Assembly: GCF_008801475.1 (NCBI RefSeq)
Contig: NZ_VZPP01000017.1
Coordinates: 82,895-146,894, forward strand
Source of the DNA: Pseudomonas moorei
GTDB taxonomy: Bacteria > Pseudomonadota > Gammaproteobacteria > Pseudomonadales > Pseudomonadaceae
Direction of reading: 5' to 3'
Length of the DNA stretch: 64,000 bases
Below are positions 54,930 to 63,951 of this stretch, piece by piece. Position 1 is the first letter of the stretch, and each line of letters opens with the position of its first letter. A program made the position numbers and the translations under genes. The notes below the pieces were generated by a model. The model saw only the letters and a program-made list of their open reading frames with translations. It was not told where the DNA came from and did no database searches.

Positions 54930-55700
54930 TCAGCGCACCACGCCCTCTTCGATCAGCAGCTTGAGAATCGCTTCAGCCCCCGCCTGCGCCGTGACGCCCT
55001 TGAGCACTTGCCCGCCGCCGCCACTGGCCTTGGCCGTCGCGGCTTTCATGCGGTCGGCACCGCTCTTGGCCTTGATGACTTTGAGGCGCTTGGGTCGCGG
55101 CTTGGCCGGCTGCAGGGTCGCCACCGCCAGCAGTTCATCGTCGACGACTTCCACTTCATCGGCCTGCAACACCCCGCGCCGGGCCGGACCGTAGGCGCTT
55201 TGCCGTGGCTTGGGCGCGGCGTTATCCACAGTCGCGAGAAACGGCAGGCGAACCTTCAAGCGACGACGCTGACCACGTGGCAAGGCTTGCAGCACCAGCG
55301 CCGAACTGCCATCGATGGACTCGACCTGCGCCAGCCCCACCACCAGCGGCCAGCCCAGGCTTTCAGCCAGCAGGAACGGCAACATGCCCGAGCCTTCGCC
55401 GGTTTCAGCCTGGCTGCCGGTCAACACCACCTGAGCGCCGGCATCGCGCAAATACGCGGTCAACGCCGGCAGCGCATCCGCGCCCTCGGGTTGTTCGAGG
55501 ACATGCAATTGCTCCAGCCCCATGCCCAGATAAGCGCGCAACGCAGGCTCGGCGACATCGCCGGCATGCAGCACCTGCAAGTTATCCCCAGCCAACTGCA
55601 AACCCAGTTCCACGGCACGCGCATCCTGTTCGGCGCGACGTGGACGGCCGGACGTCGGGTGGGCGCCGATGGACACCAGGCTGATGATTTTCGTGCTCAT
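54930..55700 (-). CDS. electron transfer flavoprotein, beta-type subunit
   Basis: 256 residues of the ETF beta superfamily: early SIGAHPTSGRPRRAEQDARA, VVLTGSQAETGEGSG in the middle and RGQRRRLKVRLPF. With the alpha subunit just upstream it should take electrons from dimethylglycine demethylase DgcA/DgcB towards the quinone pool. Last gene of the operon. It carries a perfect DnaA box inside the coding sequence (55222-55230). Confidence 0.9.
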   Translation of the reverse strand: MSTKIISLVSIGAHPTSGRPRRAEQDARAVELGLQLAGDNLQVLHAGDVAEPALRAYLGMGLEQLHVLEQPEGADALPALTAYLRDAGAQVVLTGSQAETGEGSGMLPFLLAESLGWPLVVGLAQVESIDGSSALVLQALPRGQRRRLKVRLPFLATVDNAAPKPRQSAYGPARRGVLQADEVEVVDDELLAVATLQPAKPRPKRLKVIKAKSGADRMKAATAKASGGGGQVLKGVTAQAGAEAILKLLIEEGVVR

Positions 55701-55715
55701 AACCCTTTCCTTCCC

Positions 55716-56936
55716 TTAAGCCGCATCGCGCTTGGCGTCGTTGCGGTAGGCCTCTACCGCCGCGATCAAGGCTTGAAGAATCTCGGCACTCTCGCCGATC
55801 ACCGACAGGTCGGCCCGTTTGATCATGTCGCAGCCGGGATCGAGGTTGATCGCCACCACCTTGTCGCAGGCACCGATGCCCTGCAGGTGCTGGATCGCCC
55901 CGGAAATCCCCACCGCCACGTAGACCCGCGCAGTGACCCAGGTACCCGAGGCGCCAACCTGACGGTCGCGGGCCATGAAACCGTCGTCCACGGCAACCCG
56001 GGACGCGCCTTCGGTGGCACCCAATGCCTCGGCGGTCCTGTGGAAAAGTCCCCAGTCCTTGACGCCGTTGCCGCCGGAGAAGATGAACTCCGCTTCGGCC
56101 ATCGGAATCGCCGCCGGGTCCACCGCCACCGCACCCAGATCCTCGATCCGCGAGAGGCTGCGCGGGACCGCTGTGGATAACTCCACCGGCAGGGCTTCGT
56201 GACGGGTTTCGCTGACCGGTTCGGCGCATTCGGCAGCCGCCAGAATCAACCGTGCGAGCGGACGCGCAAGGTCTTGCAGACCGGCACCGGCGCGGCCGAT
56301 ACATTCCTGGTCCTTGACCTGCCAGACCCGCGTGGCCGGGCGTTCGCCCAACGCCGCGGCAAAACGGCGACCGAGCTCGCCACCGCCGGTACGACTGTCG
56401 GGAAGCAACCAGTGACGCGGACTGAACTGGTTATCCACAGCCCGCAAGCCCTGGACACGTTGTTCCGGTGCATAACCGCTGAATTCATCTCCTTCGAGCA
56501 CCAGCAGGCGATCGACACCGGCACTGGCAAAGGCGCTCTCTTTATGTTCGCCAAAGACCACGGCCAACACCGCGCCGTCCTTGCCCGCCAGTTGATGGGC
56601 CAGGCCCAGGAGGTCGCGGTCGTGACTGCTCAAGCGGCCACCAACCATGTCTGGAACGACGCTGATGTAGAACGCCGGTGCTGGCACCTGATGCAGCGGC
56701 AATTGCACTTCAACGGCAGCCGAGCGCTTGGTCGCACCACCCTGCTGCGCGCCACTGCGGTCGATGCGCTTGATGCCGTTCGGGCCGATAAAACCGATGC
56801 CGTGCGGGTTCTTGCGCATGACGCCATTGGGCCCCATCCAGCTGTGTTGCGCCGGCTGCATGGCTGCGTGCAGCGGATGCAGGCGGTTTCGGGCGATCCA
56901 TTCAGCCCGTGGGTCGCGGCGGATAATGTCGCTCAT
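55716..56936 (-). CDS. electron transfer flavoprotein, alpha-type subunit
   Basis: 406 residues, longer than the usual ~310 because of an Arg/Pro-rich N-terminal extension (about 1-70). The C-terminal FAD domain is intact: SGAIQHLQGIGACDKVVAIN and DPGCDMIKRADLSVIGE. Pairs with the beta-type subunit 15 bp downstream. It starts one base before the dgcB stop ends. Two perfect DnaA boxes (56172-56180 minus, 56431-56439 plus) lie in the coding sequence. Confidence 0.92.
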   Translation of the reverse strand: MSDIIRRDPRAEWIARNRLHPLHAAMQPAQHSWMGPNGVMRKNPHGIGFIGPNGIKRIDRSGAQQGGATKRSAAVEVQLPLHQVPAPAFYISVVPDMVGGRLSSHDRDLLGLAHQLAGKDGAVLAVVFGEHKESAFASAGVDRLLVLEGDEFSGYAPEQRVQGLRAVDNQFSPRHWLLPDSRTGGGELGRRFAAALGERPATRVWQVKDQECIGRAGAGLQDLARPLARLILAAAECAEPVSETRHEALPVELSTAVPRSLSRIEDLGAVAVDPAAIPMAEAEFIFSGGNGVKDWGLFHRTAEALGATEGASRVAVDDGFMARDRQVGASGTWVTARVYVAVGISGAIQHLQGIGACDKVVAINLDPGCDMIKRADLSVIGESAEILQALIAAVEAYRNDAKRDAA

Positions 56937-58885
56937 CAGTGGGCCTCCGCAGGTTCACGTTTGGCTGGCGTGGATGGCTTGCTCGGTGCCTGGTCTTCGA
57001 GCAGCGCATCGGCCACCAGTTCGGCAATGTCCTTGATCAACGGCCGCGGTTCGACCACGCCTTCGAGCATTGCCGTGCACTGTGGACAACCCACGGCCAC
57101 CAGTTCAGCGCCGGTTTCGCGGATGTCTTCCATGCGCATGTCGGGAATCCGTTGCTTGCCCGGAATGTCGGTGATCGGCGCCCCGCCGCCACCACCGCAG
57201 CAGCGCGAGCGGAAACCGGAGCGTTGCATCTCTTTGACCTCGATCCCGAGCGCACGCAGTACCTCGCGCGGCGCCTCGTACTCGCCGTTGTAGCGGCCGA
57301 GGTAGCACGGGTCGTGATAGGTCACGCTGTCGCCCTTGTGCTGACCGAGGTTCAGCGCACCGGCCTGGATGATTTCCGCCATGTAGGTGCTGTGGTGCTG
57401 CACCAGGTAGTTGCCGTCGAAGGCGCCGTACTCGTTCTTCAACACATGGAAGCTGTGCGGGTCGCAGGTGACGATACGGTTGAAGCGGTATTTGGCCAGG
57501 GTCTGGATGTTGCGTTTGGCCAGCAACTGGAAGGTGGCTTCATCGCCCAGACGCCGGGCCACATCGCCGCTGTCGCGTTCTTCAAGGCCCAGCACGGCGA
57601 AGTCGACCTTGGCCGCTTTCAGCACTTTGACGAACGCGCGCAGGGTACGCTGGTTGCGCATGTCGAAGGCACCGTCGCCGACCCAGAACAGCACATCGGT
57701 GGATTTCTTGTCGCTGAGCAGGTTGAGGTTCAAGTCCGCCGCCCAGTTCATCCGCCCGCCCGGCGCAAAGCCGCCCGGGTTGTCGGTGGCGATCAGGTTT
57801 TCCAGGACTTCGGCGCCTTTGTTCGGGGTCGCGCCTTTTTCCAGGGTCAGGTGACGGCGCATGTCGACGATGGCATCGACGTGCTCGATCATCATCGGGC
57901 ACTCCTCGACGCAGGCGCGGCAAGTGGTGCATGACCACAGCGTCTCGGCATCCACCAGACCGTTGACGATCGGCCGATGGGGATTACCAGCGTGTTCGCC
58001 GATGGCTTTACCCGGATACGGGCTGCCGGCGAAATTGGCATCGGTGCCGCCCGCCAGGCCAACGACCATGTCCTGAATCAGTTTTTTCGGGTTCAACGGT
58101 TGACCAGCGGCGAACGCCGGGCACGCCGCTTCGCACTTACCGCACTGCACGCAGGCGTCGAAACCGAGCAATTGGTTCCAGGTGAAATCCTTGGGTTTTT
58201 CTACGCCCAGCGGTGCGGACAGGTCGGTCAGGTCCAGCGGCTTCAAGCCCGTGGAACGACCGCCACCAAAGCGCTCGGCGCGACGGTGCCAGGCCAGGTG
58301 CAAGGCACCGGCGAAGGCGTGCTTCATCGGCCCGCCCCAGGTCATACCGAAGAACAGCTCCGATACGCCCCACAGCACGCCGATGCCGAGGATCGTCGCC
58401 AACAGCCAGCCACCGAAATTCTCCGGAAGAATGCCCGCCACGGGCAGGGTCACCAGGAAAAACGACGCCGAGAACGCCAGCAGGCTTTTCGGCAGGCGCA
58501 TCCACGGGCCTTTGGACAAACGGCTCGGCGGGTTGCGTCGACGCAGGTAAACGAAGATCGCACCAACGAACATCACCGCCGACATCAGCAGCAGTGCGTA
58601 CCCGAGGATGCGGTTATGCAGGCCGAAACCGTGCACCAGAATCGCCAGCACGATGGACGCCACCGCACCACCGGCCGTGGCCACGTGGGTGTTGGCGATG
58701 TATTTGTCCCGCGCCACCACGTGGTGCAGGTCGACCATGTAACGCTTGGGCATGGCGAACAGGCCGCCGATCAGATCGACCTTCGAGGCACGGCCCCGGC
58801 GCCACATGGACACCCGCCGTAACGCGCCCAGAACCGCAAGGCCCAGGGCAGCGAACAACAGGATTGGAAGAAGGGTGTTCAACAT
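56936..58885 (-). CDS. dgcB: dimethylglycine catabolism protein DgcB (membrane Fe-S protein)
   Basis: 649 residues. About five membrane helices in the first 180, then two ferredoxin-type 4Fe-4S motifs (CVQCGKCEAACP near 245 and CTTCRACVEECP near 313), then HdrD-like CCG domains (RCCGGGGGAP near 560). It resembles ETF:quinone-linked oxidoreductases and likely hands electrons from DgcA to the respiratory chain. Required with dgcA for growth on dimethylglycine in P. aeruginosa. A REP pair separates it from dgcA. Confidence 0.95.
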   Translation of the reverse strand: MLNTLLPILLFAALGLAVLGALRRVSMWRRGRASKVDLIGGLFAMPKRYMVDLHHVVARDKYIANTHVATAGGAVASIVLAILVHGFGLHNRILGYALLLMSAVMFVGAIFVYLRRRNPPSRLSKGPWMRLPKSLLAFSASFFLVTLPVAGILPENFGGWLLATILGIGVLWGVSELFFGMTWGGPMKHAFAGALHLAWHRRAERFGGGRSTGLKPLDLTDLSAPLGVEKPKDFTWNQLLGFDACVQCGKCEAACPAFAAGQPLNPKKLIQDMVVGLAGGTDANFAGSPYPGKAIGEHAGNPHRPIVNGLVDAETLWSCTTCRACVEECPMMIEHVDAIVDMRRHLTLEKGATPNKGAEVLENLIATDNPGGFAPGGRMNWAADLNLNLLSDKKSTDVLFWVGDGAFDMRNQRTLRAFVKVLKAAKVDFAVLGLEERDSGDVARRLGDEATFQLLAKRNIQTLAKYRFNRIVTCDPHSFHVLKNEYGAFDGNYLVQHHSTYMAEIIQAGALNLGQHKGDSVTYHDPCYLGRYNGEYEAPREVLRALGIEVKEMQRSGFRSRCCGGGGGAPITDIPGKQRIPDMRMEDIRETGAELVAVGCPQCTAMLEGVVEPRPLIKDIAELVADALLEDQAPSKPSTPAKREPAEAH

Positions 58886-58940
58886 GGTGAAGCTCCCAAA
58901 GACCTCGGGCTTAACTACCTGGATGCTTTGCTCGACCCCC

Positions 58941-59043
58941 TGTAGGAGCGAGCTTGCTCGCGATGGTCGTTAACGATGACGCGCGCGGTCTGAAAGAACG
59001 CGGCGCCTTCAAATTCATCGCGAGCAGGCTCGCTCCTACAAGG
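58941..59043. repeat. REPIN in the dgcA-dgcB gap
   Basis: TGTAGGAGCGAGCTTGCTCG at the left and GCGAGCAGGCTCGCTCCTAC at the right; a perfect DnaA box (59044-59052) starts next to it. Confidence 0.88.
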
Positions 59044-59057
59044 TTATCCACAAGCTC

Positions 59058-61118
59058 TTAGAAATCCTTGCACAACCGCAGCGCGTCGTAGATCGCCGCG
59101 TGCACGTTGCGCTGGGCCACGCAGTCGCCGATGCGGAACAGCAAATAGCCGGCGCCGCTCTGCTCCAGGCACGGTTGCGGCTTGATCGCGAACAAGGCTT
59201 CGACGTCGATCTGGCCTTTGTTGCGCGAACCTTCCTTCAACGCGTAGTAGATTTCTTCGTCCGGGCGCACGCCGTTTTCCACGACCACCTGGTCCACCAC
59301 CCGCTCCTCTTTGGCGCCGGTGTATTCGTTTTCCAGTACGGCCACGAGCTTGTCGCCTTCGCGGTAGACCTTCTCCAGCATCATGTCGCCGGTCATGATC
59401 ACTTCTTTCGGGTACATGCTGCGGTAGTAGGTCGGGAACGACGTACCGCCAATTGCCACGCCCGGCTTGATGTCGTCGGTGACGATCTCGACCTGGCTGC
59501 CCTTGTCGGCGAGGAAGTCCGCCGTGGACATGCCGGTGAATTCACAGATGGTGTCGTACACCAGTACGTTCTTGCCCGGTGCCACCTTGCCGTCGAGGAT
59601 GTCCCAGCTGCTGACCACCAGGCCTTCAGCCGCGCCCCAATGCTCGTTCTGCTCCAGGAACGGATGACCGCCGACCGCCAGCACTACCACGTCCGGACGC
59701 AAGTCCATGATGGTGGGCGCGTCCGCCGCAGTCCCCAGGCGCAGGTCGACTTTCAGGCGTGCCAGTTCCAGTTGATACCAGCGGGTGATACCGGCGATCT
59801 GGTCCCGTTGCGGCGCTTTCGAGGCCGTGGTGATCTGCCCGCCGATGAATTCTTTCTTCTCGAACAAGGTCACGTCGTGGCCACGCTCAGCCGCCACACG
59901 CGCCGCTTCCATGCCCGCTGGACCAGCACCGACCACCACCACTTTGCGTTTCACGCCGGTGGTTTTCTCGATGATGTGCGGCAGGCCCATGTACTCACGG
60001 GAGGTGGCCGCGTTCTGGATGCACAGCACATCCAGACCCTGATATTGACGGTCGATGCAGTAGTTGGCGCCGACACATTGTTTGATCTGGTCGATCTGGC
60101 CCATCTTGATCTTGGCGATCAGGTGCGGGTCAGCGATGTGGGCGCGGGTCATGCCGACCATGTCGACGTAGCCGCCTTCCAGAATACGGGTGGCCTGGTT
60201 CGGGTCCTTGATGTTCTGCGCGTGCAGCACCGGAACCTTGACCACTTCCTTGATACCGGCGGCCAGGTGCAGGAACGGCTCCGGTGGATAACTCATGTTC
60301 GGAATCACGTTGGCCAGGGTGTTGTGAGTGTCACAACCCGAACCCACGACACCGATGAAATCCAGCATGCCGGTGTCGTCGTAGTATTTGGCGATCTGCT
60401 TCATGTCCTCGTGGGACAGGCCATCGGGGTGGAACTCGTCACCGCAGATACGCATGCCCACGCAGAAATCGTCACCGACCTCGGCACGCACCGCTTTCAA
60501 CACTTCCAGACCGAACTTCATGCGGCCTTCGAAGGTACCGCCCCATTCGTCGGTACGCTTGTTGACCCGCGGGCTCCAGAACTGGTCGATCATGTGCTGG
60601 TGCACGGCCGACAGCTCGACACCGTCCAGGCCGCCGGCCTTGGCGCGGCGTGCCGCTTGGGCGTAGTTGCCGATTACCCGCCAGATTTCTTCCGGCTCGA
60701 TGGTTTTGCAGGTGGCGCGGTGCACCGGCTCGCGGATGCCCGACGGCGACATCAGCGTCGGCCAGTTGAAGCCGTCCCAACGGGAGCGACGACCCATGTG
60801 GGTAATCTGGATCATGATCTTGGCGCCGTGCTTGTGCATGGCGTCGGCCAGATTCTGGAAGTGCGGGATGATGCGGTCGGTGGACAGGTTCACCGAGCTC
60901 CACCATTCCTGAGGGCTGTCGATGGCCACCACGGACGAACCGCCGCAGATCGCCAGGCCGATCCCGCCCTTGGCCTTCTCTTCGTAATACTTAACGTACC
61001 GATCGGTGGTCATGCCGCCGTCGGTGGCATAGACCTCGGCGTGCGCGGTGCTGAGCACGCGGTTGCGGATAGTCAGTTTGCCGATCTGGATCGGCTGGAA
61101 CATTGCTTCGAAAGCCAT
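59058..61118 (-). CDS. dgcA: dimethylglycine demethylase, OYE-like flavoprotein
   Basis: 686 residues, trimethylamine-dehydrogenase/dienoyl-CoA-reductase architecture: FMN TIM barrel (about 1-340), Fe-S region, then a two-dinucleotide domain starting KVVVVGAGPAGMEAARVAAE (near 390). It should convert dimethylglycine to sarcosine. The Fe-S motif reads CVGANYC (348-354), x11, C366; in trimethylamine dehydrogenase it is CIGCNVC. The second cysteine is Ala351 here, so the cluster ligation may differ. Followed by the REP and dgcB. Confidence 0.94.
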   Translation of the reverse strand: MAFEAMFQPIQIGKLTIRNRVLSTAHAEVYATDGGMTTDRYVKYYEEKAKGGIGLAICGGSSVVAIDSPQEWWSSVNLSTDRIIPHFQNLADAMHKHGAKIMIQITHMGRRSRWDGFNWPTLMSPSGIREPVHRATCKTIEPEEIWRVIGNYAQAARRAKAGGLDGVELSAVHQHMIDQFWSPRVNKRTDEWGGTFEGRMKFGLEVLKAVRAEVGDDFCVGMRICGDEFHPDGLSHEDMKQIAKYYDDTGMLDFIGVVGSGCDTHNTLANVIPNMSYPPEPFLHLAAGIKEVVKVPVLHAQNIKDPNQATRILEGGYVDMVGMTRAHIADPHLIAKIKMGQIDQIKQCVGANYCIDRQYQGLDVLCIQNAATSREYMGLPHIIEKTTGVKRKVVVVGAGPAGMEAARVAAERGHDVTLFEKKEFIGGQITTASKAPQRDQIAGITRWYQLELARLKVDLRLGTAADAPTIMDLRPDVVVLAVGGHPFLEQNEHWGAAEGLVVSSWDILDGKVAPGKNVLVYDTICEFTGMSTADFLADKGSQVEIVTDDIKPGVAIGGTSFPTYYRSMYPKEVIMTGDMMLEKVYREGDKLVAVLENEYTGAKEERVVDQVVVENGVRPDEEIYYALKEGSRNKGQIDVEALFAIKPQPCLEQSGAGYLLFRIGDCVAQRNVHAAIYDALRLCKDF

Positions 61119-61133
61119 GGCGGGTTCCTCGAC

Positions 61134-61664
61134 TTACAACGGCTTGACGGTGAACAAACCGTCTTCGTGGCCCTCTTCGGAGCCACCGTAGACTTGTTCG
61201 GCGACGGTGCGGATCTTGCTGCCGCGCGCGGCGAGGATCTGGTCCATCGCACCGGCAAACCAGCCGGTGAACATGTAGTCGACTTTGCGTCCGACCTTGC
61301 CGTAGACGTAGACGAACGCTGAGTGTTCGAGCTTGACGCTGGCGGTGCCTTTGTCGAGGTCGATGTCCTGGATCTTGAACAGGCCCCAGCCGCGTTGCGA
61401 GAGGCGCTTCATGTAGTGCTCGAACACCGCGACGCCTTCCAGGCCGTGGCATTCAGCTTCTTTTTCGCACCAGTGCCAGGCGGACTTGTAGCCGGCTTTG
61501 TAGAGGATTTCGGCGTAGGCTTCGGCGCCCAGCACTTCTTCGATACCCATGTGGTTGTTGACGAAGAAATGGCGCGGCACGTACAGCATCGGCAGGGCGT
61601 CGGACGTCCAGACACCGGTCTCGCTGTCGACTTCGATTGGCAATTGCGGGGCGATCTTGGCCAT
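61134..61664 (-). CDS. V4R-like domain protein of the dgc locus
   Basis: 176 residues, soluble. It contains the fold of 4-vinyl-reductase (V4R) proteins: LGAEAYAEILYKAGYKSAWH at the front, then CEKEAECHGLEGVAVFEHYM and VGRKVDYMFTGWFAGAMDQI. V4R domains bind small ligands, but this family has no defined role. Its fixed position 15 bp before dgcA suggests a part in dimethylglycine use, for instance folate or formaldehyde handling; this is inference. Confidence 0.85.
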   Translation of the reverse strand: MAKIAPQLPIEVDSETGVWTSDALPMLYVPRHFFVNNHMGIEEVLGAEAYAEILYKAGYKSAWHWCEKEAECHGLEGVAVFEHYMKRLSQRGWGLFKIQDIDLDKGTASVKLEHSAFVYVYGKVGRKVDYMFTGWFAGAMDQILAARGSKIRTVAEQVYGGSEEGHEDGLFTVKPL

Positions 61665-61742
61665 GGAAACTTAACTCCAGAAAAATTTTGGTGTTGCCTG
61701 CGGCGCGGATGGCCGCAGGTAAGGATTCAGAAGTGCGGCGGC

Positions 61743-62720
61743 TTATTCGCCCCAAACATCTTTCAAGACGTTCACCCAGTTCTCGCCCATGATCTTGCGC
61801 ACCACACGCTCGGAGTGGCCGCGCTTGAGCAGGGTCTCGGTCAGGTTCGGGAACTCGCCCACGGTACGGATGCCCAGCGGGTTGATGATTTTGCCGAAGC
61901 TGGTCAGGCGGCGGGCGTAGCCCTTGTCGTGGGTCAGGTATTCGAAGAAGTCCTGACCATGACCCTGGGTAAAGTCGGTGCCGATGCCGATGGCGTCTTC
62001 GCCGACGATGTTCATGGTGTATTCGATGGCTTCGGCGTAGTCGTCGATGGTCGAATCGATGCCCTTGGCCAGGAACGGCGCGAACATGGTCACGCCGACG
62101 AAACCGCCGTGGTCGGCGATGAACTTCAATTCTTCATCGGACTTGTTGCGCGGGTGAATCTTCAGACCCGACGGCAGGCAGTGGGAATAGCAGACCGGCT
62201 TCTTGGATTCGAGGATGACTTCTTCGGACGTCTTGGAGCCGACGTGGGACAGGTCGCACATGACGCCGACGCGGTTCATCTCGGCGACGATTTCACGACC
62301 GAAGCCCGACAGGCCGCCGTCACGCTCGTAGCAACCGGTGCCCACCAGGTTCTGGGTGTTGTAGCACATCTGCACGATACCGACGCCGAGCTGCTTGAAC
62401 ACTTCGACATAGCCGATCTGGTCTTCAAAGGCGTGGGCGTTCTGGAAACCGAAGAGGATGCCGGTCTTGCCCTGCTCCTTGGCCTTGCGGATATCGGCGG
62501 TGGTACGCACCGGAATCACCAGGTCGCTGTTCTCGCGGATCAGTTTCTGGCTGGCAGCGATGTTGTTGACAGTGGCCTGGAAGCCCTCCCACACCGAAAC
62601 GGTGCAGTTGGCAGCGGTCAGACCGCCCTTGCGCATGTCTTCGAACAGTTCGCGGTTCCACTTGGCAATAATCAGCCCGTCGATAACGATGCTGTCGGCG
62701 TGCAATTCGGCTGGGCTCAT
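61743..62720 (-). CDS. membrane dipeptidase family protein (M19)
   Basis: 325 residues of the renal dipeptidase family of zinc metallohydrolases: SIVIDGLIIAKWN at the N-terminus (the usual DxHND appears altered), GVMCDLSHVGSKTSEEV with the conserved His, and PVCYSHC. It is the first gene of the run dipeptidase-V4R-dgcA-dgcB-etfA-etfB; such proteins in choline loci probably act on an amide or lactam of a methylated glycine rather than on dipeptides, but the substrate is unproven. Confidence 0.9.
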   Translation of the reverse strand: MSPAELHADSIVIDGLIIAKWNRELFEDMRKGGLTAANCTVSVWEGFQATVNNIAASQKLIRENSDLVIPVRTTADIRKAKEQGKTGILFGFQNAHAFEDQIGYVEVFKQLGVGIVQMCYNTQNLVGTGCYERDGGLSGFGREIVAEMNRVGVMCDLSHVGSKTSEEVILESKKPVCYSHCLPSGLKIHPRNKSDEELKFIADHGGFVGVTMFAPFLAKGIDSTIDDYAEAIEYTMNIVGEDAIGIGTDFTQGHGQDFFEYLTHDKGYARRLTSFGKIINPLGIRTVGEFPNLTETLLKRGHSERVVRKIMGENWVNVLKDVWGE

Positions 62721-62968
62721 CAGGCTGTCCCCTTGTTAGCGATTCATGCGCCGAATCGTCTGCCGGCGCTTTGGGCCAGCATATGCCTCGGTGCCTCGGC
62801 AGCCGGGTGCAAAAACGACAGGGGAATTGCCGAAAGCGTCAATCCGCGACAAAGGGTCGTCGCCAGGCGCAATCTGCTACCTGTTCAACGCCTTCAGCTT
62901 GGGCCAGAATTCGCCGCATCTCTTGAGGCCTTACTGGAAGCTTTACTGGAATAAGGGGCGGCAACGTA

Positions 62969-63370
62969 ATGAAATCCATCATCCTGGCTCTGGCGCTGAT
63001 TGCGACCGGCGTACACGCGGCGGAGGAATCCGACGACAACCCATGCGACAAAGTGGAAAACGACGTCCAGACCCTGGAATGCTCCGTTTACAGCAAAAAA
63101 ACCGCCGAAGATCTATTGAGCGAAAACCTCAAAAGCCTGAACGAGCGCATGCAGTCGCTCTACGGCAAGACCCCGTCGCAACTGAGCGACATCACCGCCA
63201 GGATCAAGACCGCTCAGCAGCAGTGGACGAAGACCCGCGACGCCGACTGCGCCGTCGAAGCCTTCCCGGCCACCGCCGGCAGCAAGGCATTCACCATTGC
63301 GCAAAATGATTGCGTGGCGCGGATGAGTGACGAGCGGTCGGAGTTTTTGGAGTCGATTGGACAGGAGTAA
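62969..63370 (+). CDS. LprI/DUF1311-family exported protein
   Basis: 133 residues. Signal peptide about 1-17 (IILALALIATGVHA). The mature part has the pattern of LprI-type lysozyme inhibitors: paired Cys (NPCDKVENDVQTLECSVYS), a helical middle with TAQQQWTKTRDADC, and a final Cys in NDCVARMSDER. AAGGGG before the ATG. Role in protecting the wall against lysozyme is known for some relatives only. Confidence 0.85.
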   Translation: MKSIILALALIATGVHAAEESDDNPCDKVENDVQTLECSVYSKKTAEDLLSENLKSLNERMQSLYGKTPSQLSDITARIKTAQQQWTKTRDADCAVEAFPATAGSKAFTIAQNDCVARMSDERSEFLESIGQE

Positions 63371-63430
63371 GAGAACGCCGCTCCACTTGAGCTGTAAGCT
63401 GCACGCCTTCAGCCAGTAAAGGGATTCAAC

Positions 63431-63847
63431 ATGAAAGTCTGCGGCATCGAAATCAAAGGCAGCGAAGCGATCATCGCCGTGGCCATGCTGGAGGGTCAGG
63501 CGCTGAGCCATGTTGCGCTCGCGACCAGGAAAATCGCCCTCGACGATGACGACGAAGCCGCCAACGTCAAGGTGTTCGCGGCTCAGGTGGCGTCCTTTGT
63601 TCGCGAAAATGCCATTGATCGCATCGCCATCAAGAAGCGCAGCAAGAAGGGCGAATTCGCCGGTGGGCCAACCACGTTCAAGATCGAGGGTGTGTTCCAG
63701 TTGCTGGACAATTGCGAGGTGACACTGCTGTCACCGCAGACCATCAATGCGCAAAGCAAAAAGCACGACTTCGAACTACCGGGAACGCTGAACAAGTATC
63801 AGCATGAGGCTTACAAGGCGGCTTGTTCGGCGCTGATGAAGAAGTAA
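63431..63847 (+). CDS. DUF3010 family protein
   Basis: 138 residues, cytoplasmic. Starts MKVCGIEIKGSEAIIAVAML, an RNase H-like first strand with an acidic residue, and carries KKRSKKGEFAGGPTTFKIEG; the family has no known function. AAGGGA upstream of the ATG. Confidence 0.85.
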   Translation: MKVCGIEIKGSEAIIAVAMLEGQALSHVALATRKIALDDDDEAANVKVFAAQVASFVRENAIDRIAIKKRSKKGEFAGGPTTFKIEGVFQLLDNCEVTLLSPQTINAQSKKHDFELPGTLNKYQHEAYKAACSALMKK

Positions 63848-63896
63848 CCCTTTTTATCCTTTCAAAACAGATCACTAATGAAATGGCTATCCCCTC

Positions 63897-63933
63897 ACAC
63901 CCTGTGATCGCTCTCTAAGCTTTCACAGGGTGT
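63897..63933. repeat. inverted repeat near the left end of an IS110-type element
   Basis: ACACCCTGTGA at 63897-63907 and TCACAGGGTGT at 63923-63933, an 11-bp perfect inverted repeat just before the transposase start. It may be the subterminal hairpin or recognition site of the element; the exact left boundary cannot be seen. Confidence 0.6.
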
Positions 63934-63951
63934 CTTTCGGAGGCCATTGCC

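Noticed and set aside
59100..61322. 740-residue plus-strand open frame
   Set aside because: Antisense to dgcA and to part of the V4R gene, with the same composition bias; no start signal or family.
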